Shown here piece after piece: positions 8,578 to 18,277 of a stretch of 64,000 bases of DNA; the first letter of the stretch is position 1; each line of letters opens with the position of its first letter. The position numbers and the translations under genes are program-made. Location: positions 79,566 through 143,565 of the forward strand of contig JACRCO010000072.1 in the NCBI GenBank assembly GCA_016218975.1. Reading direction: 5' to 3'. The DNA comes from Deltaproteobacteria bacterium (GTDB lineage: Bacteria; Desulfobacterota; Deferrimicrobia; Deferrimicrobiales; Deferrimicrobiaceae). The notes beneath the pieces were generated by a model. It was not told the origin of the DNA, ran no database searches, and saw nothing but the letters and a program-made list of their open reading frames with translations.

Positions 8578-9334
8578 ATCTGATCGGGATAAACGTCTCG
8601 CGGATGCCGTGGTCGGTGACGTCTATCCGGTAGAACCCGTACTTCTGGAAGGGAACCAGAGGGGCGCCCGCGCCGCCGGATACGATCACCTTCGTCCCGT
8701 TCCAATCGTCGACCAGGTGCATGTGCTCGTGGCTGCAGAGGAGCAGGTCCACCTTGTGGCGCGAGAGGATCTTCAGCAGTTTCATGCTCTGGTCGCGGTA
8801 GCCGTTTTTCGTCCCGTGCGGGAAGATGTTGTCGGTGTGCGGGGGGAAGTGCATCGAGACGACCAGGCGGGAGATCCCGTTCTTTTTTTTCGGATGCGCG
8901 GCGAGCTCCCGGTCGAGCCATTCAAGGGTGTTGTCGGCGAACGTTCCGCCCCCGTTGTCCACGACGACGAACCGGGCGTCCTTGTGGGTGAACGCGTAGG
9001 ATGTTCCAGCGAGGCCGAAGAACCGGGTGAACTCCTCCCGCGTGCTTCGGTACAGCTCGTGGTTCCCGATCGCTATATATAACGGTTTATGGAATCCGGC
9101 CGTCTTCGCTTTAAACGCTTCCCACGACTTCTTCCCCCCCGGATGCTCGAGGTCCCCCGTGTGAATGAGGAACTCCATCCCGGAGTCGCGCACGGTCGCG
9201 AGTATCCTGGGAAAGATTCCGTTCTTGTCGTCCCTGCTGTCGCCGCACACGGCGAACGACCACCCGAAGGCCGCCGAAGCCCACAGCAGCCCGGCCAACA
9301 TCAAGGCAAACCCGAACCGTAAACGCGTTGTCAT
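8576..9334 (-). CDS. Secreted calcineurin-like metallophosphoesterase
   Basis: A 252-residue protein starting at the ATG complementary to 9332-9334. Residues 1-24 form a signal peptide (FALMLAGLLWASAAFG). The metallophosphoesterase motifs appear in order: CGDSRD, HTGDLEHPG, GNHE, SMHFPPH and SHEHMHL, which supply the Asp, His and Asn ligands of the two-metal site. It is probably periplasmic; the substrate is unknown. It is the last gene in a closely spaced minus-strand run starting near 15309. The open frame extends to 10501 but only by reading antisense through the neighbouring gene. Confidence 0.88.
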   Translation of the reverse strand: MTTRLRFGFALMLAGLLWASAAFGWSFAVCGDSRDDKNGIFPRILATVRDSGMEFLIHTGDLEHPGGKKSWEAFKAKTAGFHKPLYIAIGNHELYRSTREEFTRFFGLAGTSYAFTHKDARFVVVDNGGGTFADNTLEWLDRELAAHPKKKNGISRLVVSMHFPPHTDNIFPHGTKNGYRDQSMKLLKILSRHKVDLLLCSHEHMHLVDDWNGTKVIVSGGAGAPLVPFQKYGFYRIDVTDHGIRETFIPIR

Positions 9335-9372
9335 TCGATCCTCCCGTAAACGCTCCGCTTGAGCTGCGGCGA

Positions 9373-10584
9373 TCACTCCATTCGCCGCAGTTCGGGGTAT
9401 TTCGCGTAGACTGCGAGCCCCGCCGCGAGGCTCGCGGCGGCCGTGGCGGCCAGCGCAACGGTCGCTGAAGTCGCGGCGGCGAGAAATCCGAGGAGCAGGC
9501 TCCCCAGCCGCATCATGCCGAGGAAGAGGGACACGTAGATCGCCAGTACCCTTCCCCGCAGGTGATCCGGCACGAGCGACTGGAGCAGAGAGTTCGCAGG
9601 TGCGTTCTGGAGAACGAAGGCGAACCCGATGGCGGTCAGGAGCGCGACGGACAGGACCAGGTTGCGGGAGAAAGCGAAGGCGATGAGCAAAAGGGGAAAC
9701 GACAGGCTTCCCGCGGTCAGCGCCATCCCCTTGCGCCGTACGGCCCAGCCGGTCGCCACGTACAATGAACCGAGCACGGCCCCGACCCCCGCTGCGGACA
9801 TGAGGAGCCCGTACATGCCTGCGCCCCCGCCGAAGGTTTCCTTCGCGAAGATCGGGACGAGAACGTGGTACGGCATCGCCAGGAGCGCCGCGAATGAGAT
9901 GAGCGTGACAACCGCCATCGGCGCGCGATGCGCCCCGATGTAGCGGACGCCGCCGAGGATATCGTCCCCGAGCTTCCCTTCGGAGTGCGTGCGGTGGATG
10001 AGCGCGGCATCCATGAGGAAAAGCCCGCCAAGCACCGCGATGAAGCTCACCCCGTTCAGGAAGAAGGCCCCGGAAAGGCCGACGTACGCGACGAGGATCC
10101 CGGCCGCCGCCGGCCCGATCACCCGCGCGCCGTGGAAGATGCCCGCGTTGAGCGCGATGGCGTTGGACAGGTCTTCCTTCCCCACCAGTTCCACGACGAA
10201 CGCCTGCCGCGCGGGAGTGTCGAGCGCCTGCGTGGCGCCGAGCAGGAAGGCAAGGACGAGCACATGCCACACCTGCACGACCCCCGTCCAGCAAAGACCG
10301 GCAAGAACGAACGCCAGGACCATCATCGCGCCCTGCATCAGGAAGATGATCCTGCGCTTCGAGAACCGGTCGGCGATTGCGCCCGCATAGAGCGTCAACG
10401 GCACAAGGGGAATGGCGCCCACGAAGTTCACGAGCCCCAGGTCCAGCGCCGATCCGGTCAACTGGTACACCAGCCAGTTCTGGGCGATCGTCTGCATCCA
10501 CGTCCCGACGAGGGAGGTGAGCTGCCCGTAGAACCAGAGCCGGAAGTTGCGGTGCCGCAGCGCCCGGAAGGTGGACGCGAGCAT
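9373..10584 (-). CDS. MFS transporter, EntS/MFS_3-type exporter
   Basis: A 403-residue protein beginning MLASTFRALRHRNFRLWF, the characteristic opening of the EntS/MFS_3 group (siderophore or drug exporters). About twelve hydrophobic segments follow, with a loop 2-3 motif GAIADRFSKRRI. The frame continues to 10896, but that stretch is antisense to glgB. The chosen ATG lies five bases after the glgB stop. The substrate is unknown; nearby genes give no siderophore or antibiotic clue. Confidence 0.88.
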   Translation of the reverse strand: MLASTFRALRHRNFRLWFYGQLTSLVGTWMQTIAQNWLVYQLTGSALDLGLVNFVGAIPLVPLTLYAGAIADRFSKRRIIFLMQGAMMVLAFVLAGLCWTGVVQVWHVLVLAFLLGATQALDTPARQAFVVELVGKEDLSNAIALNAGIFHGARVIGPAAAGILVAYVGLSGAFFLNGVSFIAVLGGLFLMDAALIHRTHSEGKLGDDILGGVRYIGAHRAPMAVVTLISFAALLAMPYHVLVPIFAKETFGGGAGMYGLLMSAAGVGAVLGSLYVATGWAVRRKGMALTAGSLSFPLLLIAFAFSRNLVLSVALLTAIGFAFVLQNAPANSLLQSLVPDHLRGRVLAIYVSLFLGMMRLGSLLLGFLAAATSATVALAATAAASLAAGLAVYAKYPELRRME

Positions 10585-10589
10585 GCGCG

Positions 10590-12806
10590 CTATCCCGAAA
10601 GTCGCAGGTACAGCGCGCCCAGCGGAGGGAGAGTCAGGCTCACGGACCAGGGACGGCCGTTCCACGGAACGGCCTCCGCGTTCGCGCCGCCCACGTTGCC
10701 CATGTTGCTGCCGCCGTAATAGGCGGAATCGCTGTTGAACGCCTCGAGGTACAAGCCGGGGGCGGGAACGCCCACCCTGTAATCCTTCCGGACGACGGGA
10801 GTGAAATTGTACACGCATACCATGAAATCGTCGGGGGATTTCGCCCGCCGCAGGAAACAGATAATGCTGTTGTCCACGTCGTGGAAGTCGATCCACTCGA
10901 ACCCCTCGGGGCGGAAGTCGACTTCGTGCAGGGCGGGCACGGACACGTGGAGGCGGTTCAGGTCCCGCACCAGCGCCTGCAGTCCTTTATGCGTATCCCA
11001 CTGGAGAAGGTCCCACGAAAGCTGCCCGTCGTGGTTCCATTCCACCCACTGGCCGAAATCCCCCCCCATGAAGAGCAGCTTCTTTCCCGGGTGTGCGTAC
11101 ATGTAGGAATACAGGAGGCGCAGGTTCGCGAACCTCTGCCACAGGTCCCCGGGCATCTTGTCCAGCATCGCGCGTTTATGATGGACGACCTCGTCGTGGG
11201 AGAAGGGGAGGACGAAGTTCTCGTGGAAGGCGTAGAGCAGTGCGAAGGTGAGCGTCCCGAAGTGGAATTTCCGGTGGACCGGCTCCTTCTCCATGTATTC
11301 CAGCATGTCGTGCATCCATCCCATGTTCCACTTGAAGGTGAACCCCAACCCGCCGACGTAGACCGGGCGCGACACCATCGGCCATGCGGTCGATTCCTCC
11401 GCGATCGTCACCGCCCCCGGATGCTTCTCGTGTACGAGCTCGTTCATCCGCTTCAGGAGCGAGATGGCTTCCAGGTTCTCCCTCCCCCCGAACTCGTTGG
11501 GAATCCAGGCGCCGTTGTCCCTGGAATAGTCGAGGTAGAGCATCGAGGCCACCGCATCCACCCGGAGGCCGTCGATGTGGTACTTCTCGAGCCAGAAGAG
11601 AGCGCTGGAGAGAAGGAAATTCCGCACCTCGCGCCGCCCGTAGTTGAATATGAGCGTTCCCCAGTCGCTGTGCTCCCCTTTCCGCGGGTCGGCATGTTCA
11701 TAAAGATGGGTTCCGTCGAACCGTGCCAGCCCGTGCGCGTCCTTCGGGAAATGGGCCGGCACCCAGTCGAGGAGCACCCCGATTCCCGCTTGATGGCACC
11801 TGTCCACGAATTCCATGAAGTCCCCGGGAAGGCCGAACCTCGCGGTGGGGGCGAAGTGTCCGAGCGTCTGGTACCCCCAGGAGCCGTCGAAGGGGTGTTC
11901 GGTGACCGGCAGCAGCTCGATGTGCGTATATCCCATTTCGCGGACGTAGGTGATGAGTTCATCCGCCAGCTCCCGGTAGGTGAGGTACCTGTAATTCTCT
12001 TCCTCCTTCCGCTTCCACGAGCCCAGGTGGACTTCGTAGACCGTCATCGGCGCTTCCACCGGGTTTCGGGAGGCACGTGCGGCGAGCCACTCGGAGTCGC
12101 CCCATGTGTAGCCGTCTATATTCCAGACGATCGATCCGGTGCGGGGCGGCGGTTCGAAGCGGAGGGCGAATGGGTCGGACTTGAGAAACACTTCTCCCGC
12201 TACGCGCGCCCGGATCTCGTACTTGTAGATTTCCCCCTCCGCCAGCCCCGGAATGAAAATCTCCCAGACGCCGCAGTCGCCGCGGTTTCTCATCGGGTGG
12301 GCCCGGCCGTCCCAGTGGTTGAAGTTGCCCACAACGGAGACGCGCTCGGCGTTAGGGGCCCAGACGGCGAAGGAGACGCCTGAAACGGCTCCCATCCGGA
12401 AAATATGGCTGCCGAGCTTGTTGTACTGGTCGAGGTGCGTCCCTTCGGACAGCAGGTGGATATCGAACTCCGTCAGGATGCAGCCGAAGGAGTACGGATC
12501 GTCCTGGATCCAGCGGTATCCCTCGCGGTCGACGATTTCGATCCGGTACGGGAAGGGCTCGGCGACGCCTGGAAAAACCGCCTCGAACACGCCTTCCGGG
12601 TGGAGGCGCTTCATTTCCGCCGGGGGCTGCCCCCCTTCGCCTGAAACCGTCACGAACGCCTGCGAGGCGCGCGGCAGGATGGCGCGGATGGCCAGCGCTT
12701 TCTGTTCTCCGACGTGAACGACATGAGGACCGAGAACCGAGAAAGGGTCCCAGTGCCTCGCGTCGGCCAGAAGCTCGACGTCTTTTCTGCGTATCGTTCG
12801 CGGCAT
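10590..12806 (-). CDS. glgB: 1,4-alpha-glucan (glycogen) branching enzyme
   Basis: A 738-residue GH13 enzyme that forms alpha-1,6 branches in glycogen. An N-terminal N1-type module (1-115) and CBM48 module (about 125-225) precede the catalytic barrel. Key residues are the nucleophile D417 in [12 protein letters not shown] and the acid/base E470 in TIAEEST, with HDEVVHHKR further on. Length and architecture match E. coli GlgB. No other glycogen gene is in the window. It is preceded by a lipoprotein gene (20-base gap) and followed by the MFS gene (5-base gap), so it may be transcribed with them. Confidence 0.97.
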   Translation of the reverse strand: MPRTIRRKDVELLADARHWDPFSVLGPHVVHVGEQKALAIRAILPRASQAFVTVSGEGGQPPAEMKRLHPEGVFEAVFPGVAEPFPYRIEIVDREGYRWIQDDPYSFGCILTEFDIHLLSEGTHLDQYNKLGSHIFRMGAVSGVSFAVWAPNAERVSVVGNFNHWDGRAHPMRNRGDCGVWEIFIPGLAEGEIYKYEIRARVAGEVFLKSDPFALRFEPPPRTGSIVWNIDGYTWGDSEWLAARASRNPVEAPMTVYEVHLGSWKRKEEENYRYLTYRELADELITYVREMGYTHIELLPVTEHPFDGSWGYQTLGHFAPTARFGLPGDFMEFVDRCHQAGIGVLLDWVPAHFPKDAHGLARFDGTHLYEHADPRKGEHSDWGTLIFNYGRREVRNFLLSSALFWLEKYHIDGLRVDAVASMLYLDYSRDNGAWIPNEFGGRENLEAISLLKRMNELVHEKHPGAVTIAEESTAWPMVSRPVYVGGLGFTFKWNMGWMHDMLEYMEKEPVHRKFHFGTLTFALLYAFHENFVLPFSHDEVVHHKRAMLDKMPGDLWQRFANLRLLYSYMYAHPGKKLLFMGGDFGQWVEWNHDGQLSWDLLQWDTHKGLQALVRDLNRLHVSVPALHEVDFRPEGFEWIDFHDVDNSIICFLRRAKSPDDFMVCVYNFTPVVRKDYRVGVPAPGLYLEAFNSDSAYYGGSNMGNVGGANAEAVPWNGRPWSVSLTLPPLGALYLRLSG

Positions 12807-12826
12807 GCCGGAAGTGTGAAGGGAAA

Positions 12827-13444
12827 CTATTGGCGGACCTTGAAGAACGTCTCTCCGATGTCCTTCCCGCCCCCCATGCTTTCAACCGATGCGACGACGC
12901 GGTATTTCCCCGCCGGGGCATCGGCGGGCAGCGTGATGGGGACGATGCTCTTCCACGTCCCGCCTTCCCGCGCGATCTCGATCGAGGTTTTTCCGACGGA
13001 AGACCCGTTGACGAGAATTTCCCGTGTTTCCCTGACGAGGACCTGCTGTTCGGCGGAAGGGACGAGGACGGCGTACGTCAGGTTTATGTTGATCGTCTCT
13101 CCGGGAGCCAGGACCGCCGGGTTGGACCGGACGGACTCGATCTTGAGCCGGATCCCCTGGGAGGGGGAGTATGCGTATTCCCTGCTCGTCTGGGCGAGCG
13201 TTTTCTCCTGCTGGTCGAGATGGTGGCCGATAGCTCCCCCCGCAAGTCCGCCGAGAAGTCCCCCGACCACGGCGCCGCGCTTTCCCCCGATGAGCCCGCC
13301 GACCACGGCTCCGCCCACGACGCCCGCGCCCGCCCCGATCGTCGTTTTTGGATTTTCCCGTATCGTACGGCCGGTTTCCGCGCACCCGTGGAGGATCGTT
13401 GCCAGGAAAACGGCGGCGATCGCCGTGCACAGGATCTTCCGCAT
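12827..13444 (-). CDS. Glycine-zipper lipoprotein with C-terminal beta domain
   Basis: A 205-residue protein. The ATG at 13444 has GGGGAGG upstream and starts a lipoprotein signal ending LHGC. Residues 35-80 are a glycine-zipper ([20 protein letters not shown] and following), like YMGG/Gly-zipper outer-membrane proteins. The remaining 110 residues look like an Ig-like or carbohydrate-binding beta domain ([13 protein letters not shown]...[13 protein letters not shown]). It is probably anchored in the outer membrane. No specific function is known. An 11-residue longer start is possible but lacks the clean signal. Confidence 0.8.
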   Translation of the reverse strand: MRKILCTAIAAVFLATILHGCAETGRTIRENPKTTIGAGAGVVGGAVVGGLIGGKRGAVVGGLLGGLAGGAIGHHLDQQEKTLAQTSREYAYSPSQGIRLKIESVRSNPAVLAPGETININLTYAVLVPSAEQQVLVRETREILVNGSSVGKTSIEIAREGGTWKSIVPITLPADAPAGKYRVVASVESMGGGKDIGETFFKVRQ

Positions 13445-13489
13445 TGATAACCTCCCCGGAGCGTTTGACGTCCTCATCGGATTATATAT

Positions 13490-14329
13490 TCATCTCCGGC
13501 CCGCCTCCATCGCGAAATAGCGCGGCGAAGGCCCGTTCCGCTTCGCGGCGTGCACGGGCACATCCCCGAAACCGTACCGCGACAGGATCCCCCTGACGGT
13601 AGAGACGGCAAGCGCCGGCGTGTTGTGATCCGCGCTCAAGTGGCAAAGGACCACCGCCCGCGGCAGTTTCCGGCTTTCCTGGAACGTACGCACGAGAAAT
13701 TTCCCCGCCTGCTCGTTGGAAAGATGGCCCACGTCGGAATCCACACGCGCCCGGTCGACATGGTTCCGGTGGCTCGAGGCGAGCATCGACGGGTCGTAGT
13801 TAGATTCGATGAGGATTATGTCGCTGTCGACGAACCGCTCGAAGAGACCATTCCCGCCGGTCCCGAGGTCGGTGGCCATGGAGACGCGCGCTTCGCGGTC
13901 CCCCGAGCGGGCCTCGATGCGGAAACCGCATGTGAGACCCTCGGCGTCATGCGGGACGGCGAACGGATGAACCTCGATGCTCCCGACGGCGAACGGCTCG
14001 CCGCCGAAGGTCCTAAGGGGGCCGGAGGCGGGAGACCGGGAAAGGATCCTGCGGGAATACGCTCTTACGTTTTTCTCGTGGATAAGGATCGGCACGTCGT
14101 GCCGGGCGCAGCATGCGACCGCGGAAGGGTGTATGTGGTCTCCGTGAAGATGAGATACGAGGACGGCGTCGATATCGTCCCAATCGAATCCCGCCTCGGA
14201 CAGCGCTGCCGAAAGCGCGCGCTGGGATGGCAGGCCCGCGTCCACCAGGAACGCAGTTCCCGCGTGCTCCACCAGCGTCAGGTTCCCGGAGCTGCCGCTT
14301 CGCAGCGGTCTCACGGAGAAATCACTCAA
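13490..14329 (-). CDS. Metallo-beta-lactamase-fold hydrolase, WalJ/YycJ type
   Basis: About 279 residues. Near the start is SGSSGN, typical of the YycJ/WalJ group, then the metal-binding HLHGDH (SHLHGDHIHP), later CHLSADHN, and an aspartate in MATDLG. These proteins are metal-dependent nucleases or hydrolases; the substrate here is unknown. The start is uncertain: a TTG at 14329 (GGAG ten bases upstream, overlapping the preceding stop) or a GTG at 14314 fit the family length. The GTG at 14368 would overlap the upstream gene by 47 bases. I chose 14329. Confidence 0.85.
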   Translation of the reverse strand: MSDFSVRPLRSGSSGNLTLVEHAGTAFLVDAGLPSQRALSAALSEAGFDWDDIDAVLVSHLHGDHIHPSAVACCARHDVPILIHEKNVRAYSRRILSRSPASGPLRTFGGEPFAVGSIEVHPFAVPHDAEGLTCGFRIEARSGDREARVSMATDLGTGGNGLFERFVDSDIILIESNYDPSMLASSHRNHVDRARVDSDVGHLSNEQAGKFLVRTFQESRKLPRAVVLCHLSADHNTPALAVSTVRGILSRYGFGDVPVHAAKRNGPSPRYFAMEAGRR

Positions 14330-14759
14330 CGGATAACAGCTCCAGCCCGGTGCGGGCGTCCGGCTCACGCGAAGCCGACATACCGTCGACCTGGAGGATC
14401 AGCGCTTCCACCACGAGGTACACTTCCCCTTCCTTGCGGATGCACCCGGTCAGCGGCTCGTTGCCGCGGCCCAGCGAGGCGTGAAGGTGAAGGGACGGGG
14501 CGCCGTCCTTACGGGCGACGCTTCCCATTCCGACGATCTCGTGCGGCTGCGGGAACCCCGTCCAGACGGGCACGGGAGGCAGGCTCTCCTCCCGTGGACC
14601 GGTGACCATGCTTCCCTTCGTCACGGCTCCAAGAAGAAAGAACCAGCCGGCAAGGATCCCTTCCTTCGCGCACAATTCCGTGAGGGCTGGGACGATCGGC
14701 TCCCCGTGGTCGATCCGCGCCAGCAGCACCTTCCCGATCGTTCCAGCCCGGTATTTCAT
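14322..14759 (-). CDS. PCC/DUF296-domain protein
   Basis: A 145-residue protein matching the PCC (plants and prokaryotes conserved, DUF296) domain. The N-terminus (RAGTIGKVLLARIDHGEPIVPALTE, in two parts: RAGTIGKVLL and ARIDHGEPIV) and the HLHASLGRG motif provide the His residues expected at its metal site. In plants the domain accompanies AT-hooks; in bacteria it usually stands alone with unknown function. It overlaps the next gene by eight bases and follows the cytochrome P460 gene by 16 bases. Confidence 0.82.
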   Translation of the reverse strand: MKYRAGTIGKVLLARIDHGEPIVPALTELCAKEGILAGWFFLLGAVTKGSMVTGPREESLPPVPVWTGFPQPHEIVGMGSVARKDGAPSLHLHASLGRGNEPLTGCIRKEGEVYLVVEALILQVDGMSASREPDARTGLELLSVE

Positions 14760-14775
14760 CGGCCGGCCCGCAGGG

Positions 14776-15309
14776 TCACGGCGCGTACCGGGTGAAGATA
14801 AAGTCGTGGTCCTTCACGTTAGCCTGGTGGCACGGGAAACAGGAATTGTGGGCCGCCTCGTCCGCGGGTTTTCCGTCGATGAACCGCCCGAATCCCCAGC
14901 CGCCGGTTGCCGCGTATTTCTTCGAGTTTTTCACCATGAATTCGATCCGCGGGGCGACGCCGGGGACCCACGCTCCCGCGAACTCCTTCATCGGCTCGCG
15001 TTTCCAGGCAAGCTTCGCAATCATGGCCCCGTCGGGGAAGGGAAGCGTCTTTCCGCGGAACGCCTTCATGGCGATTTCGTTCCCGAGGACCGCCCGGAGT
15101 TCGTCCTTGTTGTCGGTGCGGTGGGAGACAGCGATGAGCTGCCAGTTCCTGTATCCGCCGGGGATGCCTACGCCGAAAACGGGTGACACCGGCCCGGCGG
15201 GGGAAGCCGCCTTCTTCCTGCCGCTTTCCCCGAGGGCGGGAGCGGCGAATGATACGGCCAGCGCGAGGAACGACGAGAACAGCACGCACGTCGAACGGGA
15301 CATCTTCAT
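14776..15309 (-). CDS. Exported cytochrome P460-family protein
   Basis: A 177-residue protein with a signal peptide (1-27, ending APALG) and one haem c motif, CFPCH, at 157-161. The GYRNWQLIAVSHRTDNKDE and MKAFRGKTLPFPDGAMIAKL regions are typical of the cytochrome P460 fold. Characterised P460 proteins oxidise hydroxylamine to N2O or detoxify NO in nitrifiers and methanotrophs. In anaerobes the role is less clear, and NO handling is an inference. It heads the minus-strand run and has its own extended -10 promoter at 15353-15361. Confidence 0.85.
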   Translation of the reverse strand: MKMSRSTCVLFSSFLALAVSFAAPALGESGRKKAASPAGPVSPVFGVGIPGGYRNWQLIAVSHRTDNKDELRAVLGNEIAMKAFRGKTLPFPDGAMIAKLAWKREPMKEFAGAWVPGVAPRIEFMVKNSKKYAATGGWGFGRFIDGKPADEAAHNSCFPCHQANVKDHDFIFTRYAP

Positions 15310-15352
15310 GACATCCTCCTTTCCTCGCCCACCCCGGGGATATTATGCGCGT

Positions 15353-15361
15353 ATTATACCA
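15353..15361 (-). promoter_or_regulatory. Extended -10 element (TGGTATAAT) of the cytochrome P460 gene
   Basis: On the minus strand TGGTATAAT matches the extended -10 consensus exactly (TGn plus TATAAT). It lies about 44 bases upstream of the P460 ATG. No good -35 is seen, as is allowed for extended -10 promoters. A separate TATAAT on the plus strand at 15414-15419 may serve arnT. Confidence 0.5.
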
Positions 15362-15459
15362 AGTTCACCCGGCTTCTCCCGAATCATCGCCGGGACGCCC
15401 CGCGCCGATGAGATATAATTCCCCGCCATGGGGTACATCCTTATACATCGGCGGCGGAA

Positions 15460-17088
15460 GTGAGCCCCCGCACACTGTCGCTCCTCGTTCTCGCCTTCGT
15501 CCTTTTCTACTTTTCGGCGCTCGGAACGATGCCGCTGATGGAGCCGGACGAAGGAAGATACTCCGAGATCCCCCGCGAGATGCTTCTTTCGGGCGATTTC
15601 GTGACGCCGCGCCTGAACGGCTTCGTCTACCTGGAAAAGCCCCCTCTCTTCTACTGGGGGAACGCGCTCTGCCTGCGCCTTTTCGGCGAGAACGAGTTCG
15701 CGGCACGGTCGTTCACCGCGGCGGTTTCGGTGGCGGGGATCCTGTTGACGTACTGGATGGGCTCCTGTTTCGCGGGCTGGCGCACGGGTCTTTTCTCGGC
15801 GATCGTTCTGTCCACTTCCCTCTATTACTACGTCATCGGCCGGCTCAACACGCTCGACATGACTCTTGCGGTAACGCTATTCCTCGCGATCTTCCCCGCC
15901 TACCTCTATCTTTCGGGTAAACGGGAGAGCCGCCTTTATCTCGTCGTCTCGTACGGAGCAGCGGGGTTGGCGTTTCTCACGAAGGGTCTCGTGGGGGCGG
16001 TGTTTCCCGCCGCGATAATCGTGAGCTGGCTCGCGCTTTCGCGCAGGCACCGGGAGATTCCGCGTGCGATCTCCCTGCCCGGCATCCTCCTGTTTCTCGC
16101 CGTCGCTCTTCCCTGGCTTGCGGCCGTCCAGAGGAATAATCCCGACTTCCTGTGGTTCTTCTTCGTGCACGAGCAGATCCTGCGGTACACCACGAAGATC
16201 CACCGCCACGTGCAGCCGTTCTGGTATTTCATCCCGGTCGTCATCGGGGGGTTCGCTCCGTGGATCGCGTTTCTGCGCAGGGTCTTCCTCGCCGTGAGGG
16301 ACGCGCGTGAAAGATTTCTCCCGAGGGAGGACCTGTTGTTCCTCCTCTCCTGGGTCCTGTTCATCTTTCTGTTCTTCTCCTTCTCGGGATCGAAGCTGCC
16401 GACCTACCTGGCGCCGCTCTTCCCTCCGCTGGCCGTGCTGTTCGGGAGGGGCCTCGACCTGTGGGCGGAACGGGAAGACGGATCGACGCGCTGCCGGTCT
16501 CCGCTGGGGCTCGCGGCGCTTCTTGCCGCCGCGATCTTTCTGCTCCCTTCATTTTCCAAACACCGCCTCGATCCTGCGGAGTGGACTTCCCTTGCTGCTT
16601 TGCCGATCGTACTGATCCTGCTTTGGGGGACCGTTCCCCTTTTCATCCGGCGGCTTTCCGCCGAGCGCGTGATCCTTCTCTCGTTTCTCCTGCTGGCGCT
16701 CTTCCTGACCTCGTTGAACCGTCCCGCCGCGAGGCACATCGGATCGTACAAGTCGGTGAAGGAAATGGCGGCCGTCCTCGCCTCCGACATGAGGCCGGGA
16801 GACGTCGTTGCGCAGTACCGTACGTACCGGCACGGGATTCCCTTCTATACGAAACGGCGCGCGGTCCTCGTGGAGGAGGCGGGTGAGCTGGAATTCGGCA
16901 TTACCCGGGCGAAAGACCGCGGGGAGTATTTCCTCGACGCGGCGGGGTTCCAGCGGCTTTGGGGATCGGGCGCCAGGGTGTTTTGCGTCTTCAAGCGCGA
17001 CGCGATGCCGCTCATCCTGGAGAAGTTCCCCGGCCATCGGTTGCTCTACCGGTCCGATGCGGGTATCCTCATTGTGAACCGTCCCTGA
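15460..17088 (+). CDS. arnT: ArnT-like lipid A aminoarabinose transferase (PMT/GT83 family)
   Basis: A 542-residue membrane glycosyltransferase starting at GTG 15460. After the first membrane segment comes MEPDEGRYSEIPREM, containing the acidic catalytic residues in the first periplasmic loop of ArnT/GT-C enzymes, then EKPPLFYW. About twelve membrane segments and a short periplasmic C-terminal domain follow. ArnT moves 4-amino-4-deoxy-L-arabinose (Ara4N) from undecaprenyl phosphate to lipid A, which lowers polymyxin binding. It is first in a complete arn gene set, which supports this substrate over the many other GT83 members. Confidence 0.88.
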   Translation: MSPRTLSLLVLAFVLFYFSALGTMPLMEPDEGRYSEIPREMLLSGDFVTPRLNGFVYLEKPPLFYWGNALCLRLFGENEFAARSFTAAVSVAGILLTYWMGSCFAGWRTGLFSAIVLSTSLYYYVIGRLNTLDMTLAVTLFLAIFPAYLYLSGKRESRLYLVVSYGAAGLAFLTKGLVGAVFPAAIIVSWLALSRRHREIPRAISLPGILLFLAVALPWLAAVQRNNPDFLWFFFVHEQILRYTTKIHRHVQPFWYFIPVVIGGFAPWIAFLRRVFLAVRDARERFLPREDLLFLLSWVLFIFLFFSFSGSKLPTYLAPLFPPLAVLFGRGLDLWAEREDGSTRCRSPLGLAALLAAAIFLLPSFSKHRLDPAEWTSLAALPIVLILLWGTVPLFIRRLSAERVILLSFLLLALFLTSLNRPAARHIGSYKSVKEMAAVLASDMRPGDVVAQYRTYRHGIPFYTKRRAVLVEEAGELEFGITRAKDRGEYFLDAAGFQRLWGSGARVFCVFKRDAMPLILEKFPGHRLLYRSDAGILIVNRP

Positions 17089-17119
17089 CGAAAACGACAA
17101 GGCGCGCGAGGCATACCGT

Positions 17120-18277
17120 TTGGAAATCCGAAAAGATTTTCTCCCCCTTTCACGTCCCTGGCTCGACGACGATGAAATCGACGCCGTAGCGGCATCGATC
17201 CGGTCCGGGTGGATCACCAGCGGGCCGAGGGTCGCGGAACTCGAAGCGCAGTTCCGCGACCTGTCCGGAGCGGCGCATGCGGTTGCGGTTTCGTCCGCCA
17301 CCGCGGGTATGCATATCGTTCTTGCCGCTCTCGGCATCGGCGACGGGGACGAGGTCGTCACTCCCTCGATGACGTTCGCCTCCACGGTGAACCAGATCGC
17401 GCTGAGGGGCGCCCGGCCCGTCTTCGCGGACAGCGACTACGGGTCCCTGCAGGTATCGCCCGACGGGATGGAGCGCGCGATCACCCGGCGGACTAAGGCG
17501 GTCGTTCCGGTGCACTTCGCCGGGGCCCCGGCCGACCTGGATCCGATCCGCGCCGCGGCCGGCAGGGCGGGCATACCGGTGATCGAGGACGCCGCCCATG
17601 CCGTGGGAACCCGGTATAAGGGGAAACATGCCGGAGGCTACGGCGACATCGCCATCTTTTCCTTCCACCCCATCAAGAACATCACGACCGGCGAAGGCGG
17701 GATGGTGACCTGCAACGACGGCGCCCTGGCCGGGAAGCTCCGGCTTCTGCGGTTCCACGGGATCGAGCGCGACGCGTGGAAGCGGTACGGCAAGGGGGGC
17801 ACTCCCCATTACGACATCCGCGAGCCGGGATACAAGTACAACCTCCCCGACCTCCAGGCGGCGATGGGAGTGGTCCAGATGCAAAAACTCGATCTGATGA
17901 ACCGGCGGCGCGCGGCTCTTGCGGCGCGCTATCTCGACGGGCTTGCCGGGGTCCGGGGGATCGACCTGCCGGAATCCCCGGGCTATCCGCACGAGCATGC
18001 CTGGCACCTGTTCATAGTCAAGGTCACGTCGATGGACCGGGATGCGTTCCTGGCGCGGCTTGCGGATTACAACGTCGGGACCGGGCTGCATTTCCCCCCC
18101 TGCCACCTTCTGTCCTACGTGAGGGAACGGTTCGGAACGAAGGAAGGGGACTTCCCCGGATGCGAACGTGCCGGCGCCCGCATCCTCTCCCTCCCGCTGT
18201 ACCCCGGGATGGCCGACGCCGACGCCGACTACGTCTGCGCGGCGATCCGCGAGATCCTTTCGGAAATTCCCGCGTGA
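17120..18277 (+). CDS. arnB: UDP-Ara4O aminotransferase
   Basis: A 385-residue DegT/DnrJ/EryC1-family PLP enzyme. Lys186 in SFHPIKNITTGEGG is the Schiff-base lysine, and EDAAHAVG carries the cofactor-binding Asp. The opening (FLPLSRPWLDDDEIDAV...SGWITSGP) is ArnB-like. ArnB transfers an amino group from glutamate to UDP-4-keto-arabinose. The TTG start at 17120 follows GAGG by seven bases; no ATG fits better. It overlaps arnC by four bases (GTGA). Confidence 0.92.
   Translation: MEIRKDFLPLSRPWLDDDEIDAVAASIRSGWITSGPRVAELEAQFRDLSGAAHAVAVSSATAGMHIVLAALGIGDGDEVVTPSMTFASTVNQIALRGARPVFADSDYGSLQVSPDGMERAITRRTKAVVPVHFAGAPADLDPIRAAAGRAGIPVIEDAAHAVGTRYKGKHAGGYGDIAIFSFHPIKNITTGEGGMVTCNDGALAGKLRLLRFHGIERDAWKRYGKGGTPHYDIREPGYKYNLPDLQAAMGVVQMQKLDLMNRRRAALAARYLDGLAGVRGIDLPESPGYPHEHAWHLFIVKVTSMDRDAFLARLADYNVGTGLHFPPCHLLSYVRERFGTKEGDFPGCERAGARILSLPLYPGMADADADYVCAAIREILSEIPA

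Noticed and set aside
8576..15186. Long open frames antisense to glgB, MFS and arn genes (for example 10881-12383 plus, 11176-11385 minus, 17150-18106 minus)
   Set aside because: They are GC-rich shadow frames with Arg/Pro/Gly-rich, low-complexity products and no motifs; the opposite strand encodes clear enzymes.
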